A DNA stretch of 17,439 nt from JAZNBI01 sp045586995 (GTDB lineage: Bacteria; Bacillota; Clostridia; Oscillospirales; CAG-272): positions 1-17,439 of the forward strand of contig JAZNBI010000022.1 in assembly GCA_045586995.1 (NCBI GenBank). Direction: 5' to 3'. The notes under the pieces are model-generated. The model saw nothing but the letters and a program-made list of their open reading frames with translations, did no database searches and was not told where the DNA came from. The position numbers and the translations under genes are program-made. Positions 6,604 to 12,817 of this stretch are shown piece after piece (the stretch's first letter is position 1; each line of letters begins with the position of its first letter).

Positions 6604-9031
6604 TATATTCTTCAATTCCCACTATCACCACCGAAATGTCATCGGTGCTGCCGAGCTTAACTGCCTTTTCGGCAATGGTTTTGACCATAATATCGAAATT
6701 ATCGTTCCACGAGTTGCTCAAAAGCTCAAGCAGCCACGGACATTCCGTGTCGCCCGAGGTAACGCCGTCGCTTACCATAATTATTCTGTCGCCCACCATA
6801 ACGTCAAAATCAAGCTGCTTTGCATCGACCGCACGCAAAATTCCTATCGGAATACTTTTTGCCGAAAGCGAAAAGATTTTATCTTTGCGGCGGCAGAAGG
6901 TGGAGGCGGCTCCGCTTTTTATAAACGTCGCGTGCGATTTGAGAAGGTCAAGCTGCAAAAGGTCTATCGTTGCCGAGCATTCCGCCGAGGATGAATTGCC
7001 TTTTGAACGCAAAAAGCTGTTCAGCATACGCAAGGTGGTTTCTATTTTATTACCTGCAGACAGCATTTTTTGAACAAACAGAGCCGATATTCCCGATGCG
7101 AGCGCCGCTTCTGTTCCCGAGCCCATACCGTCACTTATCAGAATATAAAAATAATCGTTTTTGTTTTCAAAGATACTTATGGTATCTCCGCAGATCTTCT
7201 GCTCGCCGACGGCGTTTTTGGAGGTGTAGGCATATCGCGCCGAGATTATTCGGCGTCTTGAAAGCGACATACTCACGGTGCTTTGCCCAAGCTCAAAGGT
7301 TGGCTCGCACATTGAAAAGCCGCAAAGATGCTCCAATTTTTCGCGGAGCTTTCTGACCCCCGTTCCTGCTGAGGAAAGCTCAAGACCGTGTACGATTATA
7401 TTGTTTTTGCGCTTGCCGTAAACGGTTACGCTGTGAGAGCCGTACCCCACCGAGCTTAAAAGCTGTGTTACGCGCTCGCAGAGAGTGTTATCGATTTCGT
7501 ATTCGTCGTTTTCATAGGCGAGCGAATCCTTTAAAATCCCCGCAATTGCATTGTAGTCAAATGCGAAAATTTCGGTTTTTTCGCTTTTGAGCGCCTGTTC
7601 TGTAAGATAGGAGCATCGTAGGTTTATTTCAGCGACGATGTCGGGTAAAAGAGAGCATCTTTTACGCATATATTGCGGAATACATTCCTCTCCCGCGATC
7701 CCGTGCGTATGCAGACGCGAGGAAAGACGGTTTATTATATCGAGCGTTTCGGAATATTCTATACCCCAACAAACATTTTTGTTTTCACAATCGGGGCAGA
7801 ATTTATCGTATGTACTGTCGCACATTTGGCGAAGGTCGAGAACTGCGGGACGCCGCAATCGGTCACCGAGGTCAAACATAACCTCGGATAATGACGAAAA
7901 TGCATCCGCCAAGCTTTTGATTTTTTCTTCGTTAGACTTGATTCGGCGTTGCGCGATAGCATTTTTGAGTGCAAGCGCTTCTTTTTCGCTCTTTGCATTT
8001 AAAAAATCGCGTGTTTCGGGCATTTCGGCAATTTTTTCGAACGTGCAGAATATCATAGCCGACGAAAGCAATGCGGGAAATAGCGTCGCAATTACGTTTA
8101 CACCGTCGACGTATATACCCCAAACCATACCCACGATGCACGCCGAAAGCGCGGCGGCAAATGAGGATATGTTAAAAAGACTGCCGGCGGCAACCGCCGC
8201 AAAGGCAAAAAGCGGAGCGTAGATAGGATTATACGCCAATCCGCAGAGTATTCCGATAAAGAGGCCCTTAAGAAGTCCTTTTTTCTTGCTGACGTACAGA
8301 GTAGCGAAAAAAGCGGAAAAGCAACCGCAGGAAATTGCGATGATAGTTGTGTCGCGCAGGGCATAGGTTATCGAAAACAGTATGCCCGCGATAGCAAGCT
8401 CGCGCAAACGCTTTTCGGTTATGGGAAGCTCTGCCTCGGGAAGCTCCTGAAACAATCCCGAATATATAAATACCGCCACGGGCGAGGTGATCATCGAAAA
8501 AAGCGCGCCGAATAGGTCATAATAGCGAAACTGTCCCGTTATAATCGTATAAAGTCCCAAAATAAACATTGAAATGCAAGCTGTTGCCATTCGCAAATAT
8601 ACGCTCTCGCCAAAAAGCGGAATGAGATTTTCATTTGCCTCGTGCGGACTTTCCGAATCCTTTTGGCTGTTTGCAATAGCGCGCGAAAGAATTCTAACGC
8701 TCAACGCAATTACGCAGGTGCTTATGTAAACCACGGTGAATTTTGAGGAATTCAGCGCGGAAACCGCAAGTCCGAGAAAAATATAGGGAATTCGTTTCGT
8801 CGCGCAGCAGAGAAATGCAATTCCCAGCGGAAGAGTGCCGAAGGCAAGCTCTACTCCCCCCAACAGATAAGCCACAAAGGCGTATATGATACCTAATACG
8901 CCATCCATAAACAGATTTTTTGCGCTGATCTCACGGCTCGATTTAAGACCGCTTATAAAATGATTTATTTTTTCTGCCCCTTTTGCACCGATATTTATTT
9001 TTTCAAGTTTCGGTTCTTTTTTATTTTCCAT
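6590..9031 (-). CDS. spoIIE: Stage II sporulation protein E (SpoIIE phosphatase)
   Basis: An 813-residue SpoIIE, close to the roughly 827 residues of the Bacillus protein. In B. subtilis it localises to the polar septum and dephosphorylates SpoIIAA to release sigma-F in the forespore. The N-terminal third (about residues 45-330) holds some ten hydrophobic helices. A middle region (about 330-590) follows, with a Cys-rich stretch near 410-425 (CPDCENKNVC). The C-terminal PP2C-type phosphatase domain has ISDGMGSG with metal ligand D634, VSDGVTSGD near 755 and a final TDDISVVIVG. All key phosphatase motifs are intact. The start ATG has GAGGA about 6 nt upstream. Two Spo0A-type boxes lie 67-110 bp before the start, matching known control of spoIIE. 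Presence of this gene marks the organism as a likely spore former. Confidence 0.96.
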   Translation of the reverse strand: MENKKEPKLEKINIGAKGAEKINHFISGLKSSREISAKNLFMDGVLGIIYAFVAYLLGGVELAFGTLPLGIAFLCCATKRIPYIFLGLAVSALNSSKFTVVYISTCVIALSVRILSRAIANSQKDSESPHEANENLIPLFGESVYLRMATACISMFILGLYTIITGQFRYYDLFGALFSMITSPVAVFIYSGLFQELPEAELPITEKRLRELAIAGILFSITYALRDTTIIAISCGCFSAFFATLYVSKKKGLLKGLFIGILCGLAYNPIYAPLFAFAAVAAGSLFNISSFAAALSACIVGMVWGIYVDGVNVIATLFPALLSSAMIFCTFEKIAEMPETRDFLNAKSEKEALALKNAIAQRRIKSNEEKIKSLADAFSSLSEVMFDLGDRLRRPAVLDLRQMCDSTYDKFCPDCENKNVCWGIEYSETLDIINRLSSRLHTHGIAGEECIPQYMRKRCSLLPDIVAEINLRCSYLTEQALKSEKTEIFAFDYNAIAGILKDSLAYENDEYEIDNTLCERVTQLLSSVGYGSHSVTVYGKRKNNIIVHGLELSSAGTGVRKLREKLEHLCGFSMCEPTFELGQSTVSMSLSRRRIISARYAYTSKNAVGEQKICGDTISIFENKNDYFYILISDGMGSGTEAALASGISALFVQKMLSAGNKIETTLRMLNSFLRSKGNSSSAECSATIDLLQLDLLKSHATFIKSGAASTFCRRKDKIFSLSAKSIPIGILRAVDAKQLDFDVMVGDRIIMVSDGVTSGDTECPWLLELLSNSWNDNFDIMVKTIAEKAVKLGSTDDISVVIVGIEEYKEEL

Positions 9032-9071
9032 TTGAGTTCCTCACTTTTGCCGAGCGAACGGCTTTTTAGAT

Positions 9072-9086
9072 TATCTTACTATAATA
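9072..9086 (-). promoter_or_regulatory. Putative spoIIE -10 region
   Basis: On the minus strand TATTAT (9086-9081), TATAGT (9083-9078) and TAAGAT (9077-9072) are all plausible -10 hexamers. They lie 11-20 nt downstream of the nearer Spo0A-type box. No good -35 hexamer is present at normal spacing, as is typical for Spo0A-activated sigma-A promoters. Which hexamer is used cannot be decided here. Confidence 0.45.
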
Positions 9087-9097
9087 TGACCTTTTAG

Positions 9098-9107
9098 TTT
9101 GTCGAAA
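9098..9107 (+). promoter_or_regulatory. Spo0A box (proximal to spoIIE)
   Basis: TTTGTCGAAA contains the exact Spo0A core TGTCGAA at 9100-9106, read on the plus strand. It sits just upstream of the putative spoIIE -10 region, about where the -35 element would be. The motif is known for the Spo0A family; its use here is inferred from position. Confidence 0.72.
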
Positions 9108-9130
9108 TGCCAAAGCTTATCAAAAAAGTT

Positions 9131-9140
9131 TTTCGACAAA
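9131..9140 (-). promoter_or_regulatory. Spo0A box (distal to spoIIE)
   Basis: TTTCGACAAA is the reverse complement of the first box, so the same ten-base motif occurs on the minus strand. The centres of the two boxes are 33 bp apart, about three helical turns, putting both on the same DNA face. Two inverted, phased copies upstream of spoIIE are unlikely to be chance. Confidence 0.7.
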
Positions 9141-9178
9141 GAGCTGCTCTGCGCTCGGATAAACTGCCATTTTAGACA

Positions 9179-9290
9179 AGAAAAAAAGCAAAAAACATAG
9201 AAAAATAGGATAAAATATAAAAAAATACCGAAAGATTTTTCCAAAAAGGAAATAATTTTTCAAAAAAGTACTTTTCAAAATCAAAAAATA
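9179..9290. other. A-tract-rich, probably curved intergenic DNA
   Basis: Runs of four to seven A recur with centres near 9184, 9193, 9203, 9213 and 9222, then less regularly to 9286. The roughly 10-bp period of the first five would give intrinsic curvature. The tract fills the space between the Spo0A-type boxes and the promoter of the next operon. No gene, hairpin or RNA element is visible in it. Confidence 0.5.
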
Positions 9291-9299
9291 TGGTATAAT
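9291..9299 (+). promoter_or_regulatory. Extended -10 promoter for the SLOG/glycosyltransferase operon
   Basis: TGG directly followed by TATAAT (9294-9299) is an extended -10 (TGnTATAAT). The best -35 at 16-nt spacing is only TTTTCA (9272-9277), so the extended -10 probably compensates. Expected start near 9306, about 26 nt before the ATG. Confidence 0.65.
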
Positions 9300-9331
9300 T
9301 AAGATAACATCAGAAAACTACGAGGATAACT

Positions 9332-9820
9332 ATGGAAGAAATAACTTGCTGCTTTACAGGACACCGCTCGCTTCCTTTGTCTTGCGCGAAGGAAATTTCG
9401 GAACGCCTGGAGAGTCAGCTTATCAATATTATAGAACAACACGACTCAGTTACGTTCCGCGCGGGCGGAGCTGTTGGTTTCGATACGCTTGCCGCTTTAA
9501 AGGTTTTGGAATTGAAAAAACGCTTCAGGGATAAAAGGATCCGTTTGGAGCTTTTTCTTCCGTGCAAAAATCAAACCTCTGCGTGGGATGCGTACAGTAA
9601 AAAGGTGTATGAATACATATTGAAAAAATGCGACTCGTATTGCTATATAAACGAGAAATATACCCCGTATTGCATGTTCGAGCGCAATCGCGCGCTCGTA
9701 AACGGTAGCGACGTGTGCGTTGCATATTTTAACGGAGAGCCGCATGGCGGAACGTATTACACGGTTACATACGCACATCGGCACAGAGTTCGGCTTATCA
9801 ATATTGCCGAGCTTATCTGA
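9332..9820 (+). CDS. SLOG-family protein (DUF1273-like)
   Basis: A 162-residue protein of the SLOG (Rossmann-like, nucleotide-ligand-binding) superfamily. It begins CCFTGHR (residues 6-12), where the GHR motif is typical. It continues with a Gly-rich loop GGAVGFDTLAA, LELFLPC, and ERNRALVNGSDVCVAYF, ending with GGTYYTV. This matches small DUF1273-type proteins common in Clostridia. The broader superfamily includes DprA and LOG (lysine decarboxylase-like) proteins and is proposed to bind or process nucleotide derivatives; no specific reaction is established for this branch. GAGG lies 6 nt before the ATG. It is the first gene of a likely two-gene operon with the glycosyltransferase-pyruvyltransferase fusion 25 nt downstream. 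A functional link is not evident. Confidence 0.82.
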   Translation: MEEITCCFTGHRSLPLSCAKEISERLESQLINIIEQHDSVTFRAGGAVGFDTLAALKVLELKKRFRDKRIRLELFLPCKNQTSAWDAYSKKVYEYILKKCDSYCYINEKYTPYCMFERNRALVNGSDVCVAYFNGEPHGGTYYTVTYAHRHRVRLINIAELI

Positions 9821-9845
9821 AATATGGATTGGGAGAATGCTTTAA

Positions 9846-12062
9846 ATGAAAATCCTGCTTGCGGCTTCGGCTTTTGATATGGGAGGTGCGGAAACTCACT
9901 TGATTGAGTTGTGCCGCACCCTTTCTTTTTGCGGTCATTCGGTAATTGTAGTGTCACCCTACGGGCGTCTTGTCGAACGTTTAAAGTCTTACGGCGGCAC
10001 GCATTATGAGCTTCCGCTTGGCAGCAGCTCGCTTTTTTCGCTTGCGGTTTCGGCGTGGAGATTGTATAAAATACTGAAAAAAGACAAGCCCGATGTTATA
10101 CACGCACACAGCAGAATCGCTGCGTTTGTGTGTACTGTATTGGCAAAATATATGAAAATTCCGTTGGTTTGCACTGCGCACGCAAGATTTTCGCTTTCGC
10201 CCGTAAAACGGTTGCTTAGCTCGTGGGGGGATGTGACGATTGCGGTATCCGAGGATATTCGGCAATATCTTTGCGATTTTTATTCGCTTGACGGGGAAAA
10301 TGTTTTTGTTGTACCGAATGGTATCGACACGCATAATTTTTCGCCGAAGCCGAACAGAGAAAGGGCAAAAAAGTTGATTTTTGTGAGCAGAATGGATAAC
10401 GACTGTTCGCACGGCGCATTTTTGCTTTGTAAAATAGCTCCTCGGCTTAAAGAAATTTTTCCCGATATTTCGATTTCGCTCGTGGGCGGAGGAAGCGATT
10501 TTTCGAAGGTTCGTCAAAAGGCAAATGAGGTAAACGGAGTGCTTGGTTTCGAATGTATAAGAACGCTCGGAACGGTATTCGAAATTGCCGAGCTTTTGCG
10601 GGAAAGCGACCTGTTTATCGGGGTTTCGCGCGCCGCCATTGAGGCGGCATCCTGTGGGCTTTCAGTGATCCTTTGCGGTAACGAGGGATATATGGGAGTG
10701 CTTGACGAAGAAAATTTTTCACTTGCGGCGGCGACAAATTTTTGCTGTCGGGGCTTTGCGCGCGCGTCCGAAAGCGAGCTTTTTGAGGATATTTGCCGTG
10801 TTTTGAGCAGTGATGACGAGCGACTGCAAAAAGCCTTGAATTTCAACCGAAATTATATTCTCGAGATGTATTCCTCAGAGGTTATGTGCAAAAAGACCTT
10901 GCAGGTGTACGATTTCGCCTTGAAAAAATCTCATTTGAGCACACGCAAAAAAAATGCCGAAAAGGTTCTTATCAGCGGCTATTACGGCGAGAACAACGTG
11001 GGGGACGATGCTATTTTCAGCGTGCTTATTGACGGATTGCGCCGTGTTGGGAGAGAGCTTGATATAGTGGCGTTGACACGAAACTCAAGGAAAACGCAAC
11101 AGCGCTTTGGAGTGCGCTGTATAAGCAAATACAATCTCTTTGCGCTCGAAAAGCAGCTAAAAGGTGCATCTCTGCTGATAAGCGGCGGCGGAAATTTGCT
11201 CCAAAACAAAACCAGCAGGCGTTCGCTCGGTTATTATATGTTCATAATAAGGCGCGCATTGGCTCATAACGTAAGGGTTGCGGTGTATGCCAACGGCTTC
11301 GGTCCGATTTCGGGAGCGGGTGCGCTGGGGGAAGTGTTTTCGCTTCTTGCTAAAGTGAATTATATCAGCGTCCGCGATGTTTTTTCCTATCGTTTATTGC
11401 TTGAAAATTGCGAGAGATCTCCCAAAAGTATAAAACTCACGGCAGACCCCGCGTTTCTTTTGGAGTCGGCAGAAAGATCGCGAGTTCAATATTTGTGTAC
11501 GCGAATTGGAATTTTAAAGGACGAAAAATACGTCGCATTTTGTTTGAAAACTCCGAAATTGAGCAGTTCGGGCGAGGACGTGCGTGATATTTTTGAAAAA
11601 AGCATTGCCGCAGCCATTGAAAAATTTTGCCTTGAATACAAAATGACACCTTTGCTTTTTGCTTTTCACGGCTCGGAGGATATCAAGCTGTGCAAAAATC
11701 TTTGCGAAAAATTGAACTGCGCCGCTGAGCGAAAAGCTCGGTTTATTTCGAATGTTTTTGCCCCTGATATTATCGGACTTTTCGGGAAGATGTCTATGGT
11801 TGTCGGAATGCGTCTTCACTCTCTGATTTTTGCGGCGGCTACAGGAGTGCCCTTTGCGGCTATCTTTGACGATGTAAAGGTTGAGGCATTTATGGAATAT
11901 GCGCAAAACAAAGCTCTCCTTGCTGCCGAAAACGCCTCCTGCGAAACGCTTTTTTCGCTTTTTGAGTCGGGATTGAAGGCGGATTTCGATACTTCTTTTA
12001 TGAAAAAAGCGGCAGAGAACGAAATATTCGGGCTTGCCGATTTTTTCGACAAGCCCGAATAG
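9846..12062 (+). CDS. Fusion of GT4-type glycosyltransferase and CsaB-type polysaccharide pyruvyl transferase
   Basis: A single 738-residue frame with two enzymes. Residues 1 to about 370 form a GT-B glycosyltransferase: MGGAETHLIELCR near the N-terminus, VVPNGID near 155, a second Rossmann half from KLIFVSRMD, and GVSRAAIEAASCG in the nucleotide-sugar site (the first Glu of the usual EX7E motif is not seen). Residues from about 373 match CsaB, which transfers pyruvate from phosphoenolpyruvate to a cell-wall sugar as a ketal: ISGYYGENNVGDDAI, LISGGGNLLQ, YANGFGPI and VGMRLHSLIFAAATGVPFAAI with the conserved His near 658. CsaB alone is about 360 residues, so both halves are full length. No signal peptide. 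GGGAG lies 10 nt before the ATG. In Bacillus CsaB makes the wall ligand for SLH-domain proteins; none is visible here. The acceptor sugar is unknown. Confidence 0.88.
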   Translation: MKILLAASAFDMGGAETHLIELCRTLSFCGHSVIVVSPYGRLVERLKSYGGTHYELPLGSSSLFSLAVSAWRLYKILKKDKPDVIHAHSRIAAFVCTVLAKYMKIPLVCTAHARFSLSPVKRLLSSWGDVTIAVSEDIRQYLCDFYSLDGENVFVVPNGIDTHNFSPKPNRERAKKLIFVSRMDNDCSHGAFLLCKIAPRLKEIFPDISISLVGGGSDFSKVRQKANEVNGVLGFECIRTLGTVFEIAELLRESDLFIGVSRAAIEAASCGLSVILCGNEGYMGVLDEENFSLAAATNFCCRGFARASESELFEDICRVLSSDDERLQKALNFNRNYILEMYSSEVMCKKTLQVYDFALKKSHLSTRKKNAEKVLISGYYGENNVGDDAIFSVLIDGLRRVGRELDIVALTRNSRKTQQRFGVRCISKYNLFALEKQLKGASLLISGGGNLLQNKTSRRSLGYYMFIIRRALAHNVRVAVYANGFGPISGAGALGEVFSLLAKVNYISVRDVFSYRLLLENCERSPKSIKLTADPAFLLESAERSRVQYLCTRIGILKDEKYVAFCLKTPKLSSSGEDVRDIFEKSIAAAIEKFCLEYKMTPLLFAFHGSEDIKLCKNLCEKLNCAAERKARFISNVFAPDIIGLFGKMSMVVGMRLHSLIFAAATGVPFAAIFDDVKVEAFMEYAQNKALLAAENASCETLFSLFESGLKADFDTSFMKKAAENEIFGLADFFDKPE
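12026..12060. terminator. Inverted repeat at the end of the csaB-fusion frame, possible bidirectional terminator
   Basis: ATTCGGGCTTG (12026-12036) and CAAGCCCGAAT (12050-12060) are perfect 11-bp complements. The inner CGA/TCG can extend the stem past one mismatch, with a T-rich loop. The hairpin lies within the last codons of the fusion gene and before the convergent stop at 12068. On the plus strand a T run comes only about 15 nt later, so it is not a textbook terminator. Confidence 0.5.
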
Positions 12063-12067
12063 GTAGA

Positions 12068-12571
12068 TCATATATTTTTTTCGCCCGTGTTTTGCTCTAT
12101 CGCGCTTTTAAAAATTTTTAGCAGCGTTTCGTCGGGGGTTATTTTAACGGCGATATCGTTATCGATGTCGCGGAATATCAAAATATAAGCATCGCTCGGA
12201 CGTATATCAACACAGTAATTATGCGGCTTGGCTTTGAGCTCAAGTGATTTTTCGTTTTCTGAGGGTACGCAAGTCATCAGGATGTTAAGCGACAGGCGGC
12301 AGACGGTGAAAATTCTTTTTCCTTGCACTTCATTGACGATAAAATCATAGCCGCCGTCGTATTCTTCGATTATATAAGTGAAGTTTTTAAGACAAAAGCG
12401 AGTTGTGATAAAGATTCCGACGGTGAGCATACAGAGAGCCAGCGTTTGGATCATTCCTCGGTATATGCCGCAAAAGCTCGACGCCATAAAAATCAGCCCC
12501 GAGGAGAGCAAGAGCACGAATGAAAGCAGCTTTGCATTATTGTTCGTTCGTTTCGGTGTAAAACTGTACAT
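12068..12571 (-). CDS. Two-helix membrane protein of unknown function, possibly PH-like
   Basis: A 167-residue protein I do not recognise by name. A polar, basic N-terminus is followed by two hydrophobic helices (about residues 13-35 and 39-58). A soluble part of about 105 residues has alternating short hydrophobic stretches and a C-terminal amphipathic helix (LLKIFKSAIEQ). That layout, two helices then a beta-rich domain ending in a helix, resembles bacterial PH-like membrane proteins; this is inference from pattern only. Conserved-looking blocks are YDFIVNEVQGKR and NYCVDIRPSDAYILIF. GGCGGAAG lies shortly before the ATG. It is transcribed alone from its own promoter, divergent from glnN, and converges on the glycosyltransferase fusion. 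Its frame is clean and codon use matches its neighbours, so it is a real gene. Confidence 0.75.
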   Translation of the reverse strand: MYSFTPKRTNNNAKLLSFVLLLSSGLIFMASSFCGIYRGMIQTLALCMLTVGIFITTRFCLKNFTYIIEEYDGGYDFIVNEVQGKRIFTVCRLSLNILMTCVPSENEKSLELKAKPHNYCVDIRPSDAYILIFRDIDNDIAVKITPDETLLKIFKSAIEQNTGEKNI

Positions 12572-12599
12572 ATACTTCCGCCTTTCAGTGATTTTATAT

Positions 12600-12628
12600 A
12601 TTATACATCAAAAATGCGCAAGAGTAAA
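12600..12628 (-). promoter_or_regulatory. Promoter for the two-helix membrane protein gene
   Basis: Minus-strand TTTACT (12628-12623), 17-nt spacer, TATAAT (12605-12600). The -10 is perfect and the -35 has four of six matches. Expected start near 12593, about 22 nt before the ATG at 12571, so the leader is short. Confidence 0.65.
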
Positions 12629-12655
12629 TATATTGCGAAAAATAAAGTGAAAATA

Positions 12656-12684
12656 TTGACAAATAATATGAAATAATATATAAT
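12656..12684 (+). promoter_or_regulatory. Consensus sigma-A promoter for glnN
   Basis: TTGACA (12656-12661), 17-nt spacer and TATAAT (12679-12684) match the consensus fully. The expected start is near 12690, leaving an unusually long leader of about 127 nt before the chosen start codon. A promoter this strong on a nitrogen-assimilation gene suggests control after initiation or by a repressor. Confidence 0.88.
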
Positions 12685-12687
12685 ATT

Positions 12688-12791
12688 CAAATAAGGGCTG
12701 GCTTTTTTATGCCCTATATCCGAAATTTTTTTGAAATTCGGTAAAGAGCAGCTCGGCGCTGTGGACTTTTTTGTTCATAGTGCCTTATTTG
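12688..12791 (+). ncRNA. Structured 5' leader of glnN (candidate cis-regulatory RNA, class not recognised)
   Basis: The leader can fold into a closed structure. CAAATAAGG (12688-12696) pairs perfectly with CCTTATTTG (12783-12791), bringing the 5' end next to the ribosome binding site at 12801-12808. Inside are a hairpin CCGAA/TTCGG (12720-12741), a short CAGC/GCTG hairpin (12749-12761) and TGGAC/GTTCA with a six-T loop (12762-12777, one G-U). An alternative stem AGGGC (12694-12698)/GCCCT (12711-12715) competes with the outer stem for the AGG at 12694-12696, so two exclusive folds are possible. It does not match the T-box or the cyanobacterial glutamine riboswitches that I know. Pairings are seen in sequence; a regulatory role is inferred. 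Confidence 0.5.
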
Positions 12792-12817
12792 ATAAATTCT
12801 AAAAGGAGATGAACTCA

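Noticed and set aside
7638..8222. A 194-codon open frame antisense to spoIIE
   Set aside because: Low-complexity Ser/Arg/Ala product opposite a well-supported gene; no ribosome binding site.
9332..9820. The SLOG gene as part of an anti-phage system
   Set aside because: No effector domain in the protein and no nuclease, TIR or membrane-effector partner beside it; the neighbour is a glycan enzyme.
12688..12791. Assignment of the glnN leader to T-box, 6S RNA or a known glutamine riboswitch
   Set aside because: No T-box antiterminator core (TGGNACC), far too short for 6S RNA, and no match to the glnA or downstream-peptide motifs as I know them. Hairpin loops also do not show the paired hexaloops with A1 and G4 expected for ANTAR targets.
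12809..12817. An upstream in-frame ATG for glnN
   Set aside because: The AAAAGGAG abuts this ATG with no spacer; the ATG at 12818 has a 9-nt spacer.
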